From contig DAOWFB010000039.1 in the NCBI GenBank assembly GCA_030638205.1, forward strand, positions 1-22,272: DNA of 22,272 nt, written 5' to 3'. A model generated the notes under the pieces. The model was not told the DNA's origin. It was given only the letters and a program-made list of their open reading frames with translations, and searched no databases. Positions 16,564-22,272 of this stretch are shown piece after piece. Every line of letters starts with the position of its first letter. Within the stretch, counting starts at the first letter, position 1. This DNA comes from Thalassospiraceae bacterium. Its GTDB lineage: Bacteria > Pseudomonadota > Alphaproteobacteria > Rhodospirillales > Magnetovibrionaceae. The position numbers were made by a program, and so were the translations under genes.

Positions 16564-16580
16564 CCACGGTTTTTTCGTGG
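16564..16580 (-). promoter_or_regulatory. Short hairpin in the tyrS leader
   Basis: CCACG (16564-16568) and CGTGG (16576-16580) are perfect arms around a 7-nt loop, ending 10 bp before the tyrS ATG on the minus strand. It could occlude the ribosome-binding site. I see no T-box, which would in any case be unexpected here. The remaining 16581-16698 presumably holds the tyrS and anmK promoters, but no clear -35/-10 pair was found. Confidence 0.3.
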
Positions 16581-16698
16581 CCCCAGTGTATTATGCCCGA
16601 AAGACGCTATTGCAAGATTTGCGGCTACTTAGCACAATGTCATTAATAATACCAAGACCCGGTTAACCTAACCTCACTTAAGGAAGCTAAACAAGGCC

Positions 16699-17847
16699 AT
16701 GAACGCCACCAGCCAAACAAATATTCCGTCCTTGGGGGATAAACCCATTCGTCTGGCCATTGGCTTGATGAGCGGAACCTCGCTTGATGGCATGGATGTG
16801 GCGGTTATTCGTAGCGACGGGGAAAAAGCCGTGCAGTTTGGCCCGGCGGCTACTTTTGCCTACGACGATGATTTCCGCGAAAGGCTCAGATCGGTTCTGG
16901 GGTCTAAATGGCTAGGCACCCCTGAGCTTGAAGCGGTGGAGGATGAATTAACCCATCTTCACATTCAGGCGGTTCTTCAATTTATGGATATGTATGACCT
17001 TAGCGTTGATGAGGTCGATATTATTGGCTTTCACGGTCACACGGTTTTTCATGATCCGGGTGCTAAAATTACCCACCAGATAGGAAACGCTCAGACGTTG
17101 GCCGATACAATCGGCGTTTCGGTGGTCGCCGATTTTCGCAGCAACGATGTTGCCATGGGTGGGCAGGGCGCACCGCTGGTTCCCATATATCATCAGGCAC
17201 TCGCCAAAGGTATGGCGCGCGGCATGGATGATTTAACCCCACCGGTTGCGGTGCTTAACCTGGGCGGTATTGCCAACGTTACGTTTATTGATGCCAAAAA
17301 TGAATTAATCGCCCTTGATACCGGGCCTTGCAATGCGCTGCTTGATGACTGGGTATTTGAAAAAACTGGAAACAAATTTGATGAAGGCGGTGCATTAGCA
17401 ATTAGCGGAAAAGCAAACGATGAAATAATTGCCACCATGCTTTCCCATCCATATTTTTCAATGCCCGGGCCAAAATCATTGGATCGGCTCGATTTTAATA
17501 CCGATGCGCTTGGCGATCTTTCTCCCGAAGATGGGGCGGCAACATTGGTTGGGTTTATTGCGGGTGCCGTTAAAAAAGCCGAAGGCGCATTTCCTAGCCC
17601 TCCATCCAATTGGGTGTTATGCGGCGGTGGCTGTCATAATTTGGCATTGGTCGATGCGCTAAAGGGCGCACTTGCGGGTAACGTCAAAAGCGCAGATGAA
17701 ATTGGCTGGAGCTCAGATGCCATGGAGGCGCAGGCATTTGCTTATCTTGCGCTACGTTCGATTTATGATTTGCCTATTTCATTTCCCGGAACAACGGGTG
17801 TTGGCTCACCGCTTAGCGGTGGTAAACAATTTAAGCCGCTTTTATAA
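16699..17847 (+). CDS. anmK: Anhydro-N-acetylmuramic acid kinase
   Basis: AnmK opens and phosphorylates 1,6-anhydro-MurNAc released from peptidoglycan turnover, giving MurNAc-6-phosphate for recycling in the cytoplasm. The 382 residues show the family start GLMSGTSLDGMDVA (22-35), GFHGHTVFHDP (110-120), the core motif DFRSNDVAMGGQGAPLVP (145-162, with Asp150 the likely catalytic base), NLGGIANVTF, ALDTGPCNALLD, and the C-terminal SPLSGGK. These are the sugar- and ATP-binding elements of the ASKHA kinase fold. A purine-rich AAGGAAG at 16679-16685 is a possible ribosome-binding site with long spacing. Its last 17 bp overlap the 3' end of the convergent hydrolase gene. It complements the amidase and PBP1a genes elsewhere in the window but is not in their operon. 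Confidence 0.95.
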   Translation: MNATSQTNIPSLGDKPIRLAIGLMSGTSLDGMDVAVIRSDGEKAVQFGPAATFAYDDDFRERLRSVLGSKWLGTPELEAVEDELTHLHIQAVLQFMDMYDLSVDEVDIIGFHGHTVFHDPGAKITHQIGNAQTLADTIGVSVVADFRSNDVAMGGQGAPLVPIYHQALAKGMARGMDDLTPPVAVLNLGGIANVTFIDAKNELIALDTGPCNALLDDWVFEKTGNKFDEGGALAISGKANDEIIATMLSHPYFSMPGPKSLDRLDFNTDALGDLSPEDGAATLVGFIAGAVKKAEGAFPSPPSNWVLCGGGCHNLALVDALKGALAGNVKSADEIGWSSDAMEAQAFAYLALRSIYDLPISFPGTTGVGSPLSGGKQFKPLL

Positions 17848-18478
17848 GTGATTTGTCGAGATAATCTTCAACAATGCGATTGAGCTTTTTCATGTGCTTG
17901 GTGAAAAGATGGTCGCATCCTTGGACTATTTCATAATCAATCACAATGTTTTTTTGGCTTTTTAGCTTTGCCGCCAATTTATTTACATCTTCCACCGCAA
18001 CCAATTCATCCTTGTCGCCATGAACTATTAATCCCGATGCCGGGCAGGGGGCCAGAAATGAAAAATCATGCTGGGTTGCCGGTGGGGCAATGGATAAAAA
18101 ACCGCTTATCTCTGGACGGCGCATCATTAACTGCATTGAAATCCATGCACCAAATGAAAATCCGCCAATCCAGCTGGAGCTGGCACTGGGGTTGTGTGAT
18201 TGCAGCCAATCCAGCGCCGAGGCGGCATCGCTCATTTCGCCAATGCCATTGTCAAACTCACCTTGTGAACGACCAATGCCACGGAAATTAAAGCGCAACG
18301 TTGAAAAGCCCCTTTTTACAAAGGACTGATACATGGAATAAACCACTTTGTTATTCATGGTTCCGCCGTGCTGGGGATTCGGATGGAGAATAAGGGCTAT
18401 GGGGGCACCGGGGACTTTTGAGTGACTGTAACGTCCCTCGAGGCGGCCATCGGGCCCATTGAAGATCACTTCAGGCAT
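17831..18478 (-). CDS. Alpha/beta hydrolase of unknown substrate
   Basis: A 215-residue cytoplasmic alpha/beta hydrolase with no signal peptide. The nucleophile elbow is GFSFG with Ser108, the acid is probably Asp157 (HGDKDELV) and the histidine is His190 (GCDHLF). Early motifs LHPNPQHGGTMNN and RFNFRGIGRSQGEFDNGIGE place it in the dienelactone hydrolase-like/YpfH-type group often annotated as an alpha/beta superfamily hydrolase. Its substrate cannot be told from sequence. It is divergent from the cysE-iscR operon, and the IscR-type site at 18553-18577 lies about 75 bp from its start, so co-regulation is possible. Its 3' end overlaps anmK by 17 bp. From memory, a hydrolase of this type occurs beside suf/isc genes in other alphaproteobacteria, which hints at a link, but none is shown. 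Confidence 0.85.
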   Translation of the reverse strand: MPEVIFNGPDGRLEGRYSHSKVPGAPIALILHPNPQHGGTMNNKVVYSMYQSFVKRGFSTLRFNFRGIGRSQGEFDNGIGEMSDAASALDWLQSHNPSASSSWIGGFSFGAWISMQLMMRRPEISGFLSIAPPATQHDFSFLAPCPASGLIVHGDKDELVAVEDVNKLAAKLKSQKNIVIDYEIVQGCDHLFTKHMKKLNRIVEDYLDKSLIKAA

Positions 18479-18552
18479 ATTTTTTCCGGGGATCTTGTTG
18501 ATTTCAAAGGTTTTTTAGTATTTTAAGATATTTCTTGTATTTGGTATTTCTA

Positions 18553-18577
18553 ATACTTGACTAAATTAGTCGGAATA
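18553..18577 (+). promoter_or_regulatory. IscR type 1 binding site
   Basis: The core GACTAAATTAGTC is a perfect 6+1+6 palindrome. With its flanks the 25 bp follow the E. coli type 1 IscR consensus (ATASYYGACTRWWWYAGTCRRSTAT) at nearly every position and deviate only in the last four (A then ATA instead of S then TAT). [2Fe-2S]-IscR binds such sites and represses. The iscR gene itself lies about 1 kb downstream in the same apparent operon, giving classic negative autoregulation. The site overlaps the proposed -35 element and spacer. Confidence 0.85.
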
Positions 18578-18585
18578 CATATATT
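18557..18585 (+). promoter_or_regulatory. Sigma70 promoter of the cysE-iscR operon
   Basis: TTGACT (18557-18562) and TATATT (18580-18585) are spaced by exactly 17 nt, each with one mismatch to consensus. Transcription should start near 18592 and leave a leader of about 155 nt before cysE. The IscR-type site covers the -35 and most of the spacer, so bound IscR would block RNA polymerase. Confidence 0.75.
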
Positions 18586-18593
18586 ATCCATAA

Positions 18594-18610
18594 GTATAGT
18601 ACGGCTATAC
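18594..18610 (+). promoter_or_regulatory. Inverted repeat at the predicted transcript 5' end
   Basis: GTATAG (18594-18599) and CTATAC (18605-18610) are perfect arms around TACGG. It begins about 2 nt after the predicted start site. It may form a 5'-terminal RNA hairpin or be a second operator. It does not fit either IscR motif class. The rest of the leader (to 18745) is A-rich, with a repeated AAACAAAGC, and shows no further structure that I can support. Confidence 0.4.
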
Positions 18611-18745
18611 GGATAGAGACATTTAAGCCCACCAAAGGTCAAAAAGGCTCGAGAGGGTTTATACACAGACACGCCAAACAAAGCAAACAAAGCAAACTAA
18701 GGCAAAGATACAAAGTAAAGTATTGGGCAAAACATTGAGAATAGT

Positions 18746-19498
18746 ATGATTTTCAGGCATTTACACGAAGATTTGGCATCATTTATGGCCCGTGACCCGG
18801 CAGCACGCTCGCGCCTGGAGGTGGCTTTGCTGTATCCCGGTTTTCATGCTGTGCTTTTTTACCGCATCTCAAATGCCCTGTGGCGCCGTAATTTCAAATT
18901 TATTGGCCGCTTTATATCGCAAATCGCCCGCTTTTTGACCGGAATCGAAATTCACCCCGGTGCCACCATCGGCAGCCGTTTTTTTATAGATCACGGTGAC
19001 GGCGTAGTTATTGGCGAAACAAGCCACATTGGCAATGATGTCACCCTTTATCAGGCAGTTACTCTTGGCGGTATTGCCCCTTCGGTTGATAGCCATACCC
19101 AAGTTAATCAAAAACGTCACCCAACGCTCGAAGACTGGGTAATTGTTGGTTCCGGCGCACAGGTTTTGGGTGGAATAACCGTTGGCGAAGGTGCCCGCAT
19201 TGGCGCCAATGCAGTTGTTACCAAAGACGTTCCACCCGGCGTAACCGCAGTTGGTATCCCTGCCCGCATAGTTATGCCGCGCGATAAAGAACACGCAAAA
19301 GATTTTGCCCCCTATGGCACGCCTTCGGATGGCTGCCCCGACCCAATGCTTAAAACCATTGAAAATCTTCGCAGTCAAATATCCTCTCTTATGGGCAGGA
19401 TAGATGAGATGGAAGGTGAGCTGGCAACAGTCGAAGATGTAATTGACATAAAACCAGACAAAAAAAATATCGCCGCTAAAAGTAAAAAAACATCATAA
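18746..19498 (+). CDS. cysE: Serine O-acetyltransferase
   Basis: CysE transfers acetyl from acetyl-CoA to L-serine, giving O-acetylserine, the carbon skeleton for cysteine. The 250 residues contain a helical N-terminal part and a left-handed beta-helix of hexapeptide repeats (about 66-175). Active-site features include HPGATIG (70-76), Asp82-His83 in IDHGDGVVIGE, His125 in QKRHPTL, and VGSGAQVLGGITVGEGARIGANAVVTKDVP. The N-terminal region is shorter than in E. coli CysE. A C-terminal coiled coil (about 201-232) and Lys-rich tail end in Thr-Ser rather than the terminal Ile that docks CysE into CysK, so the classic cysteine synthase complex may not form. GAGA 5 nt before the ATG is a weak ribosome-binding site. 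It is first in the apparent operon with iscR and two cysteine desulfurases and supplies their substrate pathway. Confidence 0.93.
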   Translation: MIFRHLHEDLASFMARDPAARSRLEVALLYPGFHAVLFYRISNALWRRNFKFIGRFISQIARFLTGIEIHPGATIGSRFFIDHGDGVVIGETSHIGNDVTLYQAVTLGGIAPSVDSHTQVNQKRHPTLEDWVIVGSGAQVLGGITVGEGARIGANAVVTKDVPPGVTAVGIPARIVMPRDKEHAKDFAPYGTPSDGCPDPMLKTIENLRSQISSLMGRIDEMEGELATVEDVIDIKPDKKNIAAKSKKTS

Positions 19499-19530
19499 AA
19501 AATACATAATAAAAAAACAAAGGCCCTGTT

Positions 19531-19535
19531 AGGAG
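19531..19535 (+). promoter_or_regulatory. Ribosome-binding site that fixes the GTG start of iscR
   Basis: AGGAG lies 7 nt before GTG at 19543. The next residues, KLSTKGRYAVMAM, match the normal IscR N-terminus, so GTG is the start. Confidence 0.85.
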
Positions 19536-19542
19536 AAATATT

Positions 19543-20013
19543 GTGAAACTTAGCACCAAAGGACGTTATGCAGTAATGGCCATGGCCGACCTCGGAACTA
19601 ACTCCGATGGATCGCCGGTATCACTTGCCGATATTGCCGTGCGTCAGGAAATTTCACTTTCATATCTTGAGCAGCTTTTCGGCAAGTTGCGTAAATCAGG
19701 TGTTGTAAAAAGTGTTCGTGGCCCCGGTGGTGGATACCTGTTGGCCCGCGAAAGCAGTGGCATACGTATTTCAGATATAATTCTGGCAGTTGATGAACCA
19801 TTAACCGCAACCCGTTGTAGTAATAGCAGCAGCGAAGGCTGTCGTAGCGATAAGGGTCGTTGCTTGACCCACGATTTGTGGCAATCCCTTAGCCATCAAA
19901 TATATTTACACCTTAATTCCATAACCCTTGAGGACGTTTGCGAAGGCAATGTTCCCGGCACACGCCCTGACATGTTTCCTGAAATTGATCCCGCAACGTT
20001 TGCTGCAGAATAG
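19543..20013 (+). CDS. iscR: Fe-S cluster regulator IscR (Rrf2 family)
   Basis: IscR is a dimeric winged-helix repressor whose [2Fe-2S] cluster reports Fe-S status. The 156 residues start with the Rrf2 helix-turn-helix (LSTKGRYAVMAMADL; DIAVRQEISLSYLEQLFGKLRKSGVVKSVRGPGGGYLL). Cluster ligands are Cys92, Cys100 and Cys107 with His110 in CLTHDLW. E. coli IscR has C92-x5-C98-x5-C104-x2-H107. Here the spacings are x7 and x6, so the loop is three residues longer with all four ligands kept. This makes IscR more likely than RirA or NsrR, together with the type 1 operator upstream of cysE. It starts with GTG, 44 bp after cysE, and its stop is 4 bp before the next gene, so translation of the two is probably coupled. 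Confidence 0.93.
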   Translation: MKLSTKGRYAVMAMADLGTNSDGSPVSLADIAVRQEISLSYLEQLFGKLRKSGVVKSVRGPGGGYLLARESSGIRISDIILAVDEPLTATRCSNSSSEGCRSDKGRCLTHDLWQSLSHQIYLHLNSITLEDVCEGNVPGTRPDMFPEIDPATFAAE

Positions 20014-20017
20014 CAAC

Positions 20018-21139
20018 ATGAACCAGATGATATATATGGATTATAACGCGACCGCTCCGGTATTGCCGGGGGCCAAGGATGCCATCATGGACGCGCTTGA
20101 GCTTGTCGGTAATCCGTCATCGGTTCACAAACTTGGTCGGGCTGCCCACCGTTTGGTCGAAGATTCCAGAGCTGCGGTTTTGGCATTGGTCGGCGCACCC
20201 GATGGATCACGCACCATATTTACATCTGGCGGTACTGAGGCAAATTCCCTCAGCCTGTTAGGGTCTGGCCGGATGCGTATTATTGTCAGCGCCATAGAGC
20301 ATCCTGCGGTACGAAGCGTTGATAAAAAAGTTGAACTTATTGCTGTTAATAAAGATGGTGTTATTGATCTTTCAGCACTTGAGGCGGCACTCGGCAATGA
20401 TGGGAGCGATGCAATTGTTTCTGTTATGCTGGCTAATAATGAAACTGGGGTTATTCAGCCATTAAAACAAATAGTTGAGATTGCTCATAAAGTGGGCGCA
20501 TTGGTTCATAGCGATGTTGTGCAAGCGGCTGGTAAAATAGAAATAGATTTTGCCGGCCTTGGCATTGATTATATGACAATATCTGCCCATAAATTTGGCG
20601 GCCCCAAAGGCGCAGGCGCACTTATTGCAAAGCCCGACGTTCCTTTGAAAGCCCTTGTTTCTGGTGGTGGACAGGAAAAAGGTCTGCGCGGTGGAACTGA
20701 AAATGTTTCCGGTATTGCAGGCATGGCAGCGGCAGCCATTGCTTCTCTTGATGCGCTAAAAGACGAAGCCCATAGGCTTTTGTCCTTGCGTGATAATTTG
20801 GAAAAGAAAATCAAAGAAATTGAACCAGCCGCTTGGGTAATTGGCGCAGGTGCAGAACGCTTACCAAATACATCATTTATTGTGATGCCGGGTGTTTTGG
20901 CTGAAACCCAGGTAGCCGGGTTTGATCTTGCTGGTATTTGTATTTCTGCCGGTTCGGCGTGCGCATCTGGCAAGATAAAGCAAAGCCCGGTATTGGCCGC
21001 CATGGGTATAGATGAATATGCGGGCGCTAACGGGATAAGGGTAAGTCTGGGCCATGATAACACCCAAGACCATGTGAACAGATTTGTCGCTGTGTGGAAT
21101 GAAATAAGAACGCGGGCAATAAATGCAAATGCCGCGTAA
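20018..21139 (+). CDS. Cysteine desulfurase, first of two tandem copies (NifS/IscS class)
   Basis: This PLP enzyme takes sulfur from cysteine as a persulfide and releases alanine. The 373-residue form starts at ATG 20018, 4 bp after the iscR stop. A longer frame from 19928 would run into iscR and adds residues unlike the family. Visible residues are His95 (SAIEHPAVRS), the PLP lysine Lys192 (SAHKFGGPKGAG), and the sulfur-carrying Cys315 (SAGSACASGK). The long loop around the cysteine marks class I (NifS/IscS) rather than SufS. It is clearly diverged from the next gene and shorter (MDYNATAPV against LDYQATTPT), lacking the LEPSYVL motif after the cysteine that IscS uses with IscU. It may therefore serve another sulfur acceptor, such as tRNA thiolation or SufE/SufU-type partners. 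That is inference. Confidence 0.92.
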   Translation: MNQMIYMDYNATAPVLPGAKDAIMDALELVGNPSSVHKLGRAAHRLVEDSRAAVLALVGAPDGSRTIFTSGGTEANSLSLLGSGRMRIIVSAIEHPAVRSVDKKVELIAVNKDGVIDLSALEAALGNDGSDAIVSVMLANNETGVIQPLKQIVEIAHKVGALVHSDVVQAAGKIEIDFAGLGIDYMTISAHKFGGPKGAGALIAKPDVPLKALVSGGGQEKGLRGGTENVSGIAGMAAAAIASLDALKDEAHRLLSLRDNLEKKIKEIEPAAWVIGAGAERLPNTSFIVMPGVLAETQVAGFDLAGICISAGSACASGKIKQSPVLAAMGIDEYAGANGIRVSLGHDNTQDHVNRFVAVWNEIRTRAINANAA

Positions 21140-21208
21140 ATGACTTGTGCATAAGCAAAACAAACACCATTTAATGTATAGATAATAAAAATAAAACAGG
21201 TAATAAAA

Positions 21209-22272
21209 ATGACAACAAACATTAAAACCAAGTGGAGCCAAAACGACCCGCTTTATCTTGATTACCAGGCCACCACGCCAACCGATCCACGCGTGGTTGA
21301 TGCCATGATGCCCTATTGGACAAATAAATTCGGCAACCCGCATTCGCGCAACCATCATTTCGGCTGGGAAGCCGAAGATGCAGTAGAAAAAGCACGCGAA
21401 CAGATGGCGGAACTTATTGGTGCATCCCCGAAAGAAATAATCTTTACATCGGGCGCAACTGAATCAAATAATCTGGCAATAAAAGGCATTGCACGTTTTT
21501 ATGGTGATAAGAAAAACCACATTATTACCTGCGTTACCGAACACAAGTGCGTGTTAGAAGCATGCCGCTATCTTGAACAAGATGGGTTTGATATAACTTA
21601 TCTGCATGTAAAAGAAAACGGGCTTATCGATTTAGATGAGCTTAGGTCAGCAATTACCGATAAAACCGCACTGGTTTCCATCATGGCGGTTAATAATGAA
21701 ATTGGTGTTATTCAGCCATTAAAAGAAATAGGCGCAATTTGCCGCGAGGCTGGTGTGTTTTTTCATACCGATGCGGCGCAGGCAGTTGGCAAAATACCGC
21801 TTGACGTAAATGAAATGAATATCGATTTGATGAGCGTTTCCGGACACAAATTTTACGGCCCCATGGGCATTGGCGTGCTTTTTGTTCGTAGGAAACCTCG
21901 GGTTAGGTTGGTTCCTATAATTCATGGCGGTGGGCAAGAGCGCGGTATGCGTTCGGGCACGCTTCCAACCCCATTGGTGGTTGGTTTTGGTGTGGCTTGC
22001 GCCATTGCATCCAAGGAAATGTCCGCAGAAGCCGAACGTTTGCACGGGCTTCGCCAAAGAATGCTAGATGGGCTGCAAGCACGTTTGTCTGAAATATATG
22101 TAAATGGTGATCTTGAAAACCGTATTCCCGGAAACCTTAACATTAGCTTTGCATATGTTGAGGGTGAGGGCCTAATGATGGGCATCAAGGAATTGGCCGT
22201 GTCATCTGGTTCTGCCTGCACGTCTGCATCGTTGGAACCATCATATGTTTTGCGTGCCTTGGGCGTCGAAGA
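21209..22272 (+). CDS. iscS: Cysteine desulfurase IscS, 3' end outside the window
   Basis: This is the second tandem desulfurase. About 354 of an expected 400 or so residues are inside the window and the frame stays open to the edge. It has His112 (VTEHKCVLE), the PLP lysine Lys214 (SVSGHKFYGP), GGGQERGMRSGT, and the active loop SSGSACTSASLEPSYVLRALG with Cys337. This is the canonical IscS loop that hands sulfur to the Fe-S scaffold. It has about 9 more residues at the N-terminus than E. coli IscS. ACAGG about 8 nt before the ATG at 21209 is a fair ribosome-binding site. It lies 69 bp after the first desulfurase with no terminator between, so it is probably in the cysE-iscR operon. SufB/C/D or IscU genes would be expected next. 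Confidence 0.95.
   Translation, partial: MTTNIKTKWSQNDPLYLDYQATTPTDPRVVDAMMPYWTNKFGNPHSRNHHFGWEAEDAVEKAREQMAELIGASPKEIIFTSGATESNNLAIKGIARFYGDKKNHIITCVTEHKCVLEACRYLEQDGFDITYLHVKENGLIDLDELRSAITDKTALVSIMAVNNEIGVIQPLKEIGAICREAGVFFHTDAAQAVGKIPLDVNEMNIDLMSVSGHKFYGPMGIGVLFVRRKPRVRLVPIIHGGGQERGMRSGTLPTPLVVGFGVACAIASKEMSAEAERLHGLRQRMLDGLQARLSEIYVNGDLENRIPGNLNISFAYVEGEGLMMGIKELAVSSGSACTSASLEPSYVLRALGVE

Noticed and set aside
17807..17821. CACCGC-TTA-GCGGTG hairpin near the hydrolase stop, possible terminator
   Set aside because: It encodes the conserved SPLSGG motif of AnmK, which explains the sequence, and no T-tract follows on either strand.
18481..18560. Repeated TATTT words and a widely spaced AGTATT/AATACT pair upstream of the IscR site
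   Set aside because: The region is simply AT-rich. The arms are short and far apart, and no promoter for the hydrolase could be assigned with confidence.
19928..20017. Longer N-terminus for the first cysteine desulfurase
   Set aside because: The extra 30 codons lie inside iscR in another frame and do not look like a desulfurase. ATG 20018 gives the normal start (MIYMDYNATAPV).

Overview
The window looks like a piece of an alphaproteobacterial chromosome of moderate to low GC content. The gene order rne-amidase-PBP1a-prfB, the long GlnE, the AsmA/YhdP-type protein beside glnE, the divergent tyrS/anmK pair and an IscR-led cluster with two cysteine desulfurases all fit Alphaproteobacteria. I cannot name a genus. 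No tRNA, rRNA, CRISPR array, insertion sequence or prophage was seen. Almost all of the window is ordinary core genome, so the interest lies in regulatory DNA and gene architecture.

Left part (1-8113). A partial RNase E gene (minus strand, C-terminus off the left edge) is divergent from a plus-strand cell-wall group: a periplasmic N-acetylmuramoyl-L-alanine amidase and a class A penicillin-binding protein (PBP1a). prfB (RF2) follows, with an intact +1 programmed frameshift site. The 613-bp gap between rne and the amidase gene is full of dyad symmetries. These include an 84-nt nested fold in the presumed rne leader and an AT-rich three-half-site array upstream of a plausible amidase promoter.

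Middle part (8135-16553). On the minus strand are a lone fliL and glnE (glutamine synthetase adenylyltransferase/deadenylase). A large YhdP/AsmA-like envelope protein is divergent from glnE, with only 17 bp between the start codons. It converges on tyrS, and the two TAA stops share one TTAA palindrome.

Right part (16699-22272). anmK (anhydro-MurNAc kinase, cell-wall recycling) overlaps the 3' end of a convergent alpha/beta-hydrolase gene by 17 bp. A probable sulfur/Fe-S operon then runs off the right edge: cysE (serine acetyltransferase), iscR (Fe-S regulator) and two tandem cysteine desulfurases, the second cut by the window end. Its upstream region carries a near-consensus sigma70 promoter whose -35 element and spacer lie inside a near-perfect IscR type 1 site. 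This implies that O-acetylserine supply, cysteine desulfuration and Fe-S sensing share one feedback loop. SufB/C/D genes would be expected just beyond the edge, but that is inference.

I found no convincing wholly new multi-gene system. The best leads are the IscR-controlled cysE-led operon with tandem desulfurases and the structured rne leader.
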